Source: Amanita rubescens
Taxonomy: Eukaryota > Basidiomycota > Agaricomycetes > Agaricales > Amanitaceae
NCBI GenBank assembly: GCA_015039365.1
Contig: WION01000009.1
Coordinates: 620,001 to 684,000, forward strand
Direction: 5' to 3'
DNA: 64,000 nt
Translations under genes and position numbers: made by a program
In this document: in pieces, positions 34,575-43,950 of the stretch
How the letters are laid out: each line of letters starts with the position of its first letter
Position numbering within the stretch: the stretch's first letter is position 1
Notes under the pieces: generated by a model
Told to the model about the DNA's origin: nothing
What the model saw: only the letters and a program-made list of their open reading frames with translations
The model's database searches: none

Positions 34575-36281
34575 TCAAATCGCCAGGGGAACCTAGGAGC
34601 AGTCCTAGTCAACAATCATGGTGAAATATGGAAGTAATAGCTACTAGTACATATACATATGTACTTTGGTGACCGCTGCTTCAACCGCATTCTCTACCGC
34701 CCGTCTGCTTCTTAAGATTTGGGCGAGTGTTAAACAATCCATGTGATAGATTTGATTGCCACTATAGTTCTCAAGCCCCTTATCCTCTAGATTATAAACG
34801 TCCGCAATGGTGGAACCACGTGGACAAGATCTGAGCTTCAAAAACACCTGTTCCGTAGGTCCACGATGCCAACCCGAGTAATTGCTACTCCATTCGCCAG
34901 GCCCATAAACCTGAAAGTCAAAGTTGCTTGTAATAACTTTACATGCCGCATCGGCACATTTGAACCTGAAAGCTACAAGCCGGTACAGGTCTGCTCCTGT
35001 AATGAGATCGAATTCCTGCATGTAAGTCATGTCTTCGAGTGGCTCCGAAAGCGTGTTCAATGCAGCTGATTTTGCTACGTCATCCCAACAGAGGGCCGAC
35101 GCGATAATATATACTCGGAGAGGCTCTTCATGTAAGAGCGGAGAAGTCATCAGCTGTTTTCGAAGTCGAGCCTCTATGATGTTCATCCCACGACGGCGTG
35201 CTGCGAGAACGACCTGCGTGTACAAACGAGGATTCTGTATGTTGACCTCATCCGATACATGATAAATAAGGCCAAGAAGGTGACGGAGCACCTCGCTGTC
35301 CTCTGGGACACTGATGATGGCTCGTCCATCCTCGGTTTCGCCTATCGTATTTCCCACTGGGATCGTGATATTGGACTCGGAGAGGGATAGTGCAGACGCC
35401 GCACGAACCAAGTCCGCAAGGATGAAGAAGTCGATAAGGTCTTTCGAACGAAGAACAATATCTGCTTTCGCAGTAGCGTCAAATGGTTTCTGTGCATTCC
35501 GAATCTGCGTTGCGAATGTCGGGGTCGATCTAGAGGGTCTCGGTAATTTCATCAACTCTGCTTTTGCCGCAGAGTAGTCAAATGGTTCCTGTGCCGGGAT
35601 TGGCGGGACCGGAGCCGGCGCGTCAAATGCGAAGTAGCTTTCATTCTTTTTCGCCCCCTCCTTCACTGACAGTCGCGGACTGTTGCGTGGCTCGCGTCGC
35701 ATTTTATACTCCAAAAATCGATAGAAATCTGAGCCTGAAATATTTTTGAGCTCTTGGGTGTGACTGAGCTTATCTAACGGTATCTGGGATGCCTTTTGAG
35801 CTGCGACCAACGCAGCATCTTCCCAGCCAAAGTTCACAGCGACTGCGTACAGACACAAGGGCCCCGTGTCCATGAGGTGAGAGGTTATTATCTGCTTCCT
35901 AAGTCTGTTCTCGATGATGTTCATACTATATTTCCAAGTCGCTTTGCAAACGCTCAGAAATAGAGGGGCGTCGTCAATCTTTGGTTCGCCTTTGTAGGGG
36001 TATATGAAATCGAGGAGGAGACGAAGTGTTTTGCTCGTCTCTTCGACTGGAATGACGGGAAAGCCGTTCATTTTTTCGTTTGTATCCGTGCCAGAAGGCG
36101 AAGCAAATATATTTTTGAAGAACGGCGAAACAAAGCGCAAGAAGGCTTTGAAGACAAAAAAATTGATGAAATCGGATGAGCGAAGAATGGTGTCCGCGAG
36201 GGCTGCGGGGTCGTAGTCGTAGGGTGGCTCGGCGTACAACAGAGGAGCGCATTCCCGTGAAGATCTTGTTGCGCTCGCCAT
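34575..36281 (-). CDS. Tandem double BTB/POZ protein
   Basis: Exons 36281-34665 and 34592-34575 with a 72-nt intron give about 544 residues ending VPLAI. BTB-1: ALADTILRSSDFINFFVFKA, RFVSPFFKNIF; BTB-2: PFDATAKADIVLRSKDLIDF. BACK-like parts: GPLCLYAVAVNFGWEDAA and EPLRVYIIASALCWDDVA. The C-terminal motif is RSCPRGSTIADVYNLED. A linker of about 60 residues between the halves holds an extra phrase QEPFDYSAAKAELMK that looks like a partial duplicate of the BTB-2 start (QKPFDATAKADIV). Otherwise close to the gene at 30301-31883. Confidence 0.85.
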
Positions 36282-36628
36282 GGCTCAGAGCAGGTAAGAA
36301 GATGCTGCGTACGTGGAAATCAGTACAACTTAAATCACTTCTAGTGAGCCACTTTACATCCGCGTCCATTATCCAATTGCGAAATGTCGAAGGGAACTCG
36401 CAAGTAAGTAGATTCATGGACGTATTGCCTGACAGCGCAGATATACCGGCCGCTGTGTGTATTACAACAATCCAAGATAACCAGGTTATCTGCAGAAGAT
36501 TATCCGCAAACTTATCAAGTGAGAACACGCTACTAACACGCCTCATCGATATCAGCCTGGCGATTCCATGGGGGCTTCGACGTGAGACTTGGTCTAAACA
36601 TAGAATCTGACCGTTGCAGCGTGCCACC
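36282..36628. other. Divergent intergenic region
   Basis: 347 bp between a minus-strand BTB gene and the plus-strand BTB pseudogene. No gene recognised. Confidence 0.35.
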
Positions 36629-38243
36629 ATGAAGGCAGAGGAACCATTCGACGCTGCCGCTCCCGCGGACAGTGCTCAGGTCGTCAGATAATGTGCACTT
36701 TTACGTGCTCGGAGCATTCCTTCGTTACGCGTCTCCCGCTTTCCGATCTGTTTTCGCTCGGTCAAGGGTCAGCGGCAGGTAAGAATGGCTATCCAGTCCT
36801 CCCACTTCCTGAAGACAGCAAGACAATCTATTACCTTCTCACCGTCATCCATCCATATATTGACAAGCCGAAACTTGACGACAGCCGTCTTTTGATCAAG
36901 GTATGGAGAATGGCTGAAAAATATGGTACGGATACGGTTGTGGGCAAACTTCAAAAACAGTTGCTTAAGGATCGGTGGATGGAGACTCAACCACACAAAG
37001 TGTTTGCCATCGCCACGATTTTCGGCTGGAAGGGCGGAGCAGAAAGGGCAAAACAATCGCTCGCTTCGTGGGTATCAATTCCGTATTGCGTCGAATTCGA
37101 GGACATAAGTGGTACAGACTATTACGAATTGTTGAAGGACCGTTTTCGTGACTGCGAGGGTGCTTCTGACAGTGCCGCAGATAACGTTTACAGCGATTCC
37201 ATGCACTCAACTTATTCGCTCGAGGCCAACGTTCGGGGCGTGTCCGAGCCATTCAACTCTGGTCCAATGACTGATATGATCCTTCGGTCATCGGATGCGG
37301 TCGACTTTTACGTGTCCCGACCATTCCTTCAGACAATTTCGCCCGTCTTTGCCGGGTTCTTTTCCGATACAAAGGGCTCGGATGTCGAATGCGGCCCAAG
37401 CGTCATCCACCTCTCAGATCACAGCAAGGCGCTTCGCCACTTCCTTCTCTTGCTACATCATCACAACCCACCAACGAATGACCCCGGACTGATTGCTGAT
37501 ATCTGCATGGTAGCCCGGAAATTCGATATGCCCGCGATCGAGGCAAGGATGAAGGAGCAATTGGTTGCCTCTTCGTCATTGGTTAAAGAACCACTTCGCG
37601 TTTACGCAATTGCGATAGCTCTTGGTTGGGCTGATGTAGCGAAGGCGGCCGCAAAGAACACATTGAACGCACCACTTAAAAAAGCGGTGACCTGTGTGCC
37701 TGAATTGCGGCGCATCACCGGCGGCGATTTGTATCGCCTAGTGAACTACCGGATCTGTTATGCGGGGGTAGCACGTGAAATTATCGGGAAAAATCAACTA
37801 CATCGGGATTTTGGGCCTAAACGCCTCTTCGCTGGCTTGCGCGACGAGGCGTTATGTGAATTGGAAGAAGCCGGATATCCAGATGCCTATCGATCTGTCA
37901 ATGTCGAAAAGGACTTGACAGCATGCCCACGAGGGTCCACTTATACAAATACCTATGTTCAGTTGATGGACGTGCTCGAACAACATCACAGATACTATTA
38001 CTGGCTCGTTAGGGACGTCATTGGATATGTCAGGTGTCAGAAAAGTGTAGAAGAGGCTATTGAAAAAGGGATAGACAAGGTCGCTATTCTGTCCTGAGCA
38101 TGTCCGCGATTGAAAGGAACGTTGACTTTGATGTACAGGTGCCCCTTGCATTGTCCCCTGCGGGGCCGAATAGATACTCATCACTGCGGGCGATGTTGAA
38201 TGGAATCAGGATTTCAGAAGCTGATTCACAAGGGTCGGAATGA
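36629..38243 (+). pseudogene. Tandem double BTB gene with two frameshifts in BTB-1
   Basis: The ATG at 36629 aligns with the starts of the genes at 27440 and 38556, but relative to them 2 bp are missing near 36669 (GACAGTG against GACACAGTG) and 2 bp near 36744 (TTCCGATC against TTCCGCGATC). The first frame stops after 20 codons. From about 36745 onward the frame is intact: rest of BTB-1, BACK-like KVFAIATIFGWKGGAE, BTB-2 (TDMILRSSDAVDFYVSRP, QTISPVFAGFF), and CPRGSTYTNTYVQ. A donor at about 38083 and acceptor at 38138 lead to a VPLAL exon ending at 38243; without splicing it stops at 38097. A shorter protein from an internal ATG (36691) is possible. Confidence 0.75.
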
Positions 38244-38308
38244 TGTGAGGTGAAGTGTCGTCATTTGAAATGGATTCGAACACAGAATCAATATTTGGAG
38301 TGTTCCAA

Positions 38309-38386
38309 GTTGGATTCATTGTATGTAGTAGAAGCGTGGCGAGGGCAATCGAGGAAGAGATAAAAAAGTTTGATATTTCGTCTTGA
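38309..38386 (+). pseudogene. C-terminal BTB-family remnant
   Basis: 26 codons read VGFIVCSRSVARAIEEEIKK and end FDISS-stop. This matches the C-terminus of the family (VGFVRCCKAVAGAIEEEVDK). It sits between a BTB pseudogene and an intact BTB gene, and no other part of that copy is visible. Confidence 0.6.
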
Positions 38387-38555
38387 GAGGTGCCAGACGA
38401 GCTGCGATAAGCCCGGTCATGCACCGTCAGGTAACCCGCAGAAGGCCGGCCCGAGAACATGCTACTGCTGACAGCCTGCCTCATTGATAACAGCAGGCGT
38501 CGATTCCATGTTCAAATACGGTGATTTGGACACAGGATCTGACCGTTCTGCCATC

Positions 38556-40130
38556 ATGGCTGAGGCGGCCAAGCCATTTGACTCTACCGCACTCGCAGAT
38601 ACGGTGCTCAGATCGTCAGATGGTATACACTTCTATGTGCTTGGAGCACTCCTTCGTTACGTATCTCCCACTTTCCGCGATTTGTTCTCGCTCGGGAGAG
38701 GATCAGCGGCAAGTGGGAATGAGATCATGGTCGGTCATCCGGTCATCCCACTTACTGAAGACAGCAAGACGATCCATTGTCTGCTCCGCCTCATTTACCC
38801 ATCCATAGACGAACCCGATCTTGCCGATGGCCGTCTTTTGATCAAGGTATGGAGGATGGCCGAGAAATATGATATGGATGTGGTTGTGGGCAAGGTTCAA
38901 AAACATCTGCTCAAGGATGGGTGGATGAAGAAACAACCACACAGAACGTCTGTCATTGCCACCATTTTCGGCTGGAAGGATGGGTTAGAAAAGGCAAAGC
39001 AGTTACTTGTCAAGTCGCGGGATCAGCTCCCGGTATATTGCGACGAATTGGAGGACCTAACTGGCATAGAATATTACAGCTTGTTGGAGTATCTATCTTA
39101 TTATGGAAATTGCGAGCGGCCGGGACGGCAGCAACCGTCGAGAAATCGTGGCGGGAACGATGATACTGCTGTTAGTGCTGGAGATAACATTTCCGTGGAT
39201 TCCACTCATCCTAATTCGTTCTAGGTCAACGCCAGTGCATCTAAGCCATTCGACTCTCAAGCAAAGGCCGATATTATTTTTCGGTCGTCGGATGCGATCG
39301 ACTTTTACGTGTATCGGCCATTCCTCGAGATGATTTCCCCCGCATTTGAAAAGATATTTTCCTACACAAAGGCCTCGGAATTCGAAAAAGGATTAAGCGT
39401 CGTCCGCGTCTCAGACCATAGCGAAGCGCTTCGCTTCTTCCTCCTCGTATTGCACCAACGTATAGACAAGCCGCCACTGGAGAACCCCGGACTGATTGCT
39501 GATATATGCATGGTAGCCCGAAAATATGAGGTGCCCAGGGTCGAAGCCAGGATGAAGGAGCAATTGACTGCCTCCTCGTCACTAGTTAAAAAACCACTTT
39601 GCGTTTATGCCATTGCAAAGGCTCTTGGTTGGGACGATGTCGCAAAAATGGCTGCAAAGAACACGCTTGGTATACCACTCGAGAATGTAATGACCTGTAC
39701 ACCGGAACTGGAACGCATTACTGGTGGGGATTTGTATCGCCTGTTGAAATACCGGACCAAGTGTGAAGAAGTGGCATGCAAAGTCGTCAAGGACAGTGTA
39801 CTGCATGGGGTTTACGGATATGTCCTCTTGTCAGCCCTCGACCTTGGGTTGTTCAGCGAGCCAGCAGCTTCCTACAACTTTGAAAAGGAGTTGAAGTCAT
39901 GCCCACGAGGGTCCACGTACACGAAAACCTATGATCGCTTGCTTGACAACCTCAAAAGTCGCCAGCCAAACAGATCTTTCAATGTTCATGAAATTGCTGA
40001 CATTATTCAATGTCGTAAACATGTGGCGCAGGCCATCGAAAAAGAGATAGACAAGGTTGTTTTCGCTTCTGCACTGAGCATATCCGCGATAAAGAAAATT
40101 GATTTCGATCTACAGGTAACCATTGAATAA
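38556..40130 (+). CDS. Tandem double BTB/POZ protein
   Basis: The start at 38556 (MAEAAKPFDSTALADTVLRS) is chosen by alignment with its paralogues. Exons 38556-39170, 39225-40055 and 40116-40130 join in frame to about 486 residues. Intron 1 is 54 nt (GTTAGT..TCTAG) and removes an in-frame TAG between the two BTB halves; the gene at 27440 has an intron at the same place. Intron 2 is 60 nt and the last exon encodes VTIE. BTB-1: LLRYVSPTFRDLFSLGRG; BTB-2: AKADIIFRSSDAIDFYVYRP, EMISPAFEKIF. BACK-like: TSVIATIFGWKDGLE and KPLCVYAIAKALGWDDVAK. The C-terminal motif is KSCPRGSTYTKTYD. Confidence 0.83.
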
Positions 40131-40277
40131 TAAATGCACGCCACGGGCTAGCTTCAGAATCGGTGCCCAAGCGGGGGAAATGAAGTGTCGTCACTAAGGC
40201 GGATGATGTTATTTTTGGCGCATCGATTAGAAGCGTGATCGATATCTGTTGTCACTGCTATACTTGTATTATATACC

Positions 40278-41267
40278 ATGTCAAGCACAATCAAGCGGCA
40301 TCGTCAGTCGTCTTCTTCTTCGTCCTCGTCCACTGCGACGGGAGCGCCCACGGGGTCAAATGCGGCGGCTAAAACCGGCGGGACGCCCAAGCCGCAACTT
40401 CATCCAGCAAAATCGTTTAGGATTGTGTCGCCGACTGAGTTGTCACCCCCATGGGGAGGGTCTGGGGTCGATGGTAGTGCGGAACGGCGGTATCCGATGT
40501 TGTGTACGCTCCCGCCGACGTGCACGCATAGGCCTACGCCGCTGGCGAATACAAAGGAACTAGAGTCGCACTATGCGACTTGTCATGCGCATGTGTGTGA
40601 GCAAAAGGGGTGTGGGTGTGTTTTTCCTGAAGCGAGGTTGCTGGAGTTGGTAAGTAGGATAGGTATATGCTAGGCGCAGGTGACGATATCTGGTTCCAGC
40701 ATTTTACAGAGTGTCATGACCCACTGGCCGCGGTTAAGAAGGAAAGGGGGGAGAAGATCGTGCGTCGCGTTTATTGTAATATGATTCTGGTACTCATGTG
40801 GCACGCAGTTTGCATGTCACTTGACGACGTGCAATCGTCTGTTCATGACGCCGAAAGCTCGGCGACTACATCTAATACAAGCGCATGGATACCCAAAAGA
40901 GTACTTCTTCGCGGTGACGAACAAAGGAGTGGGAGGGTTGCTAAGGAAATGGGGTGAAGGGGCGAGCATGATCCGGAGAGAATGGAAGCCGCGAGTTAAA
41001 AAACAAGGGCAGGATGTTGAAATGGAAGACGAAGAATCGGAAGAGTCGGAGGAGGGAGAAGATGAAAGCAGGCAAAGCAGTGACGATGTGATTGTGTATG
41101 AGAAGCCGAGCGCAGGAGCAGAGGACCCGGGAGAGGCTTTGGCACAGCGGATGGATTCCCTATCGCTTGTCCCGCAGTCTGTCCAGTTTGGACGCGGCGG
41201 CGGTAAGCGGCGGACGCTCGGATGGCGTGGACGTGGGAGAACGGGGATAATGAGAACACGTGGATGA
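40278..41267 (+). CDS. ZNF511-like C2H2 zinc-finger protein
   Basis: Exons 40278-40649, 40700-40759 and 40809-41267 join in frame (about 296 residues) with standard GTAAGT..CCAG and GTGCGT..GCAG introns. The core has closely spaced C2H2 fingers: CTLPPTCTHRPTPL with ELESHYATCHAH, VCEQKGCGCVFPEARLLELH, and FACHLTTCNRLFMTPKARRL with HLIQAHGYPKEYFF. This spacing matches the ZNF511 family, whose role is poorly known. The N-terminus is Ser/Thr-rich and the C-terminus acidic, then Gly/Arg-rich (GRGGGKRRTLGWRGRGRTG), suggesting nucleic-acid contact. Confidence 0.85.
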
Positions 41268-41388
41268 CGTTTCTCTTGTTTGTATCGAGAATAGGCGGAC
41301 AACGTGTGCGCTTGTGGGTGAAGAACAATGTATTATTGTCCCCGGGTTTTTAAAAAGCGCTAGCGATGAGCAACTTTGCAAATCGACC

Positions 41389-42375
41389 ATGTCTTCTATC
41401 GCTGCTTGGGCTGCCGCAGTCCACCCGGGATCTCCTGCACCACCCTCTCCCTCTTTCATCCAGCCCACACCTGTTGATCTTACTACCCACGGATACACCC
41501 CAATATTCATAAACATTCCTTATACACGATCTCCCCCCCGTGCGCTCCCTACATCGCCCAAGCAGCAGCAGCAATCCACTCTTCGTCGTCTCTTTTGCCC
41601 ACTTTCAAAATCCGTCACAGGTGCCGGCGCCTCATCCAAAAAACGGAAATACGCTCACGTGCCACCACCACTTTCACTCGCGAATGAGATTGCATTGATG
41701 CAATTCGTGAATGGGGGCAGTATCAACGCAAACGGCAAACGGGCCATGAAAGCTCGGGAATCTCAGGCAGGCGTTGGTGTCATTTACAAAGATGAAAATG
41801 GTCATATCTGGTGGGATGAGGATGAAAAGTACGAATATGCCCAAGGCCAGGACGTCGATGAGGGGCTCAGCTCCTGCAGGGAGTTTCCCTCACAACAGCG
41901 CAGTGCGCCGCTAGCGACGGACACGGCGTCAACTCTCGTTTCCCATTTGGGTGAAAGGGACATTGTCAAGCTTGCTGAAGAAACCACGTATCCGGTCGTT
42001 CCTGGTCTGTCTGTTTTGACTGTGCCATCGAGGGCAAGAAAATCAGCAGATGGTGCTGTTGAGCATCTGCGCCAGCCCGAGTTTTTAGTCGACGTAGCCC
42101 CGTTCGGAACTAGGTTGGCCAATGCCGCTTCTCCGCGGCCAAAAGATAAAGCAAAGAGACGTCCCGCCCCACTCAAGATCCTTTCTCCCGTTTCATCGTT
42201 CAAGAAGCCAAGTAATCCTGCTTTACCTTCTGCTGGCTTGGGATCAGCGGAAGAGCCAATGCCGCTGCCTCGAGTTCAGATACTGCCGAGCCATGTCGAC
42301 CACGAGTCTGGTTGGAATCAGTGGCCTAGACTAGATTTACGAACAATATTTAGAGCTGGGATGAGTAATGAGTAA
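41389..42375 (+). CDS. Unrecognised protein, likely fungal-specific
   Basis: An open frame of 328 codons from ATG at 41389 (MSSIAAWAAAVHPGSPAPPS). The frame extends back to 41260, but that would overlap the previous gene's stop, so the internal ATG is preferred. The N-terminal half is Pro/Ser-rich. A compact middle part (LSLANEIALMQFVNGGSIN, then GVGVIYKDENGHIWWDEDEK) is probably the folded region. A later motif is PEFLVDVAPFGTRLANAA, and the end is WPRLDLRTIF. I do not recognise a family. It begins 122 nt after the zinc-finger gene on the same strand. Confidence 0.7.
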   Translation: MSSIAAWAAAVHPGSPAPPSPSFIQPTPVDLTTHGYTPIFINIPYTRSPPRALPTSPKQQQQSTLRRLFCPLSKSVTGAGASSKKRKYAHVPPPLSLANEIALMQFVNGGSINANGKRAMKARESQAGVGVIYKDENGHIWWDEDEKYEYAQGQDVDEGLSSCREFPSQQRSAPLATDTASTLVSHLGERDIVKLAEETTYPVVPGLSVLTVPSRARKSADGAVEHLRQPEFLVDVAPFGTRLANAASPRPKDKAKRRPAPLKILSPVSSFKKPSNPALPSAGLGSAEEPMPLPRVQILPSHVDHESGWNQWPRLDLRTIFRAGMSNE

Positions 42376-42870
42376 TGAATACGCTTGTATCGCTAACATC
42401 TAGATTTTTGACATCGTTGTATTTCTTGGGACTTGCTTCACGACTCGCGATGCCTACTTTACCCACATACTAGGAATAATTCATAATATACTTTCTTGTA
42501 ATAATTGCCGGCAGTTCTAACTGCCAATATCAGCGCAAATGCAAAAGTATATTTATCAACCGTAATTGTAGTGTGGCATAAGTAGATAATTCCGGCCACA
42601 GAAGAGTACACCATACCCTCTGGACGCCAATAATTTTACCGTTTATCTTTTTTTATGCTGGTGCGAATTTTGTAGCTAGACCCACCATGCTTTGTTATGG
42701 TGGGGAACGCCAAAACTGCACGATATTCGAAGTTCTTTTGTATGAAAAAAAATACAGACGAAGGGTAACAGGTCGAAGTCAAACAAGTTCGGGTGTGAAG
42801 GCCAAATAACAGATAGAACAACTTGAAGAACTTGTATGCATTGAGATAAGACGAAGGAAAATGAATTCAG
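42376..42870. other. Intergenic stretch, left part of a segmental duplication
   Basis: Tail-to-tail region. From about 42680 it matches 45790 onward (shared ATACAGACGAAGG and GAACAACTTGAAGAAC blocks), the flank of the second membrane-protein copy. Confidence 0.5.
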
Positions 42871-42901
42871 AAGGACGTATGCGGTAGCCGCATACGTCCT
42901 T
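42871..42901. repeat. Perfect 14-bp inverted repeat
   Basis: AAGGACGTATGCGG and its exact reverse complement separated by 3 nt, just past the stop of the membrane-protein gene (42906). The second gene copy has only a degenerate single arm at about 45966-45995. Confidence 0.85.
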
Positions 42902-42905
42902 ATCA

Positions 42906-43950
42906 TCAGGAGGCGACGTTTTTCGACGGAATAGCACGTTCAATAGTAGACTCACTGATGAATGTAGGCAGTTCAAGTTTAGGTGTAGCCCTATTTTGCG
43001 CTACCCTTATCAATATGAGGTTATAAGCAATTAATGAAGTGGGAAAACTCTGGATGCAGAAGTGAGATACGGTCCCCTGCGGCACTTGATTCATTAATAA
43101 CATACAATAGCATGCGTTATCCAGACCACAGAATCGGGACTAGAAATCATCGCGCAAAAGGTGGCGATGCTCGTAAGGGTGTTTAATAAACCCGATTCGG
43201 CGATAACGCGAATTACAAAACAGGCCAGGCGTGGAGACAAAGTATTTCTCCAGATTTTCAATATAATAGCAACTTCATTTCGAATTAATATCGTGGAATG
43301 CAGAGTAATCGCCTCACGTACGTGTTGCATATATGTTTATGGCGGTGGTACTGGCAAAAAACGTACTCAACTCAATTATATCACGTCGATCAATAAGGCC
43401 TCCTGATACTACTTCAGGGACAGTGGCGTTCAAATATGCCATCTCGAGAAGACTTGATATGTTGTATAGCATTAGGAGGAGGGGAAAGAGCGCGATACGC
43501 CACGATTTATTGTAAACCGTCCAACAACGGAAGATCTGTTGCAATACGATGAATAGCAGGCTATATGCTTTGTTTATTCACGAACCAAGACGCCGTCAAT
43601 TATAATTGTTGTCAACATTTCCATAAAATACTGAAGAGAGTTCAATTTGACGATGTAAAATGATTTTTTGAGTTACGTACAGCGATAACACGGAGCATAT
43701 ACAACATACCACTGTAGCCTTTAAGAACGAGTAACGTAGTTTGAAAAGCAATGCTGAGGTCTGTCACTGCGAAAGCAAAGAGGATGATAGTGATGATCAA
43801 GAAGGGCCAATGAATCGGCTTGCGCAGCGTTCCGCCATCGTCTGAAAAGACAAGCCATCGTAGGCATATGAGGAACGTGACGAAAAATACACCCGTTACG
43901 AATGCCTGCGTAGTCGTTCCAATGATACACACTTTGACGAATGACAGCAT
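42906..43950 (-). CDS. Polytopic membrane protein, copy A
   Basis: Exons on the minus strand encode successive membrane segments: QAFVTGVFFVTFLICLRWLV, HWPFLIITIILFAFAVTDLS; LLFIVLQQIFRCWTVYNKSW, RIALFPLLLMLYNISSLLEM; FASTTAINIYAT joined to AIILKIWRNTLSP by an intron at about 43326-43279; then VIAESGLLNTLTSIATFCAM and SFPTSLIAYNLILIRVAQN, ending at 42906. This matches a family of multi-pass proteins common in agaricomycetes with no known function. An in-frame stretch upstream of 43950 (QIPKAGFDNVLDS) suggests a further 5' exon, so the start is uncertain. Confidence 0.68.

Noticed and set aside
36176..36610. 144-codon plus-strand open frame in the divergent BTB region
   Set aside because: Partly antisense to the BTB gene at 34575-36281, with no recognisable content.
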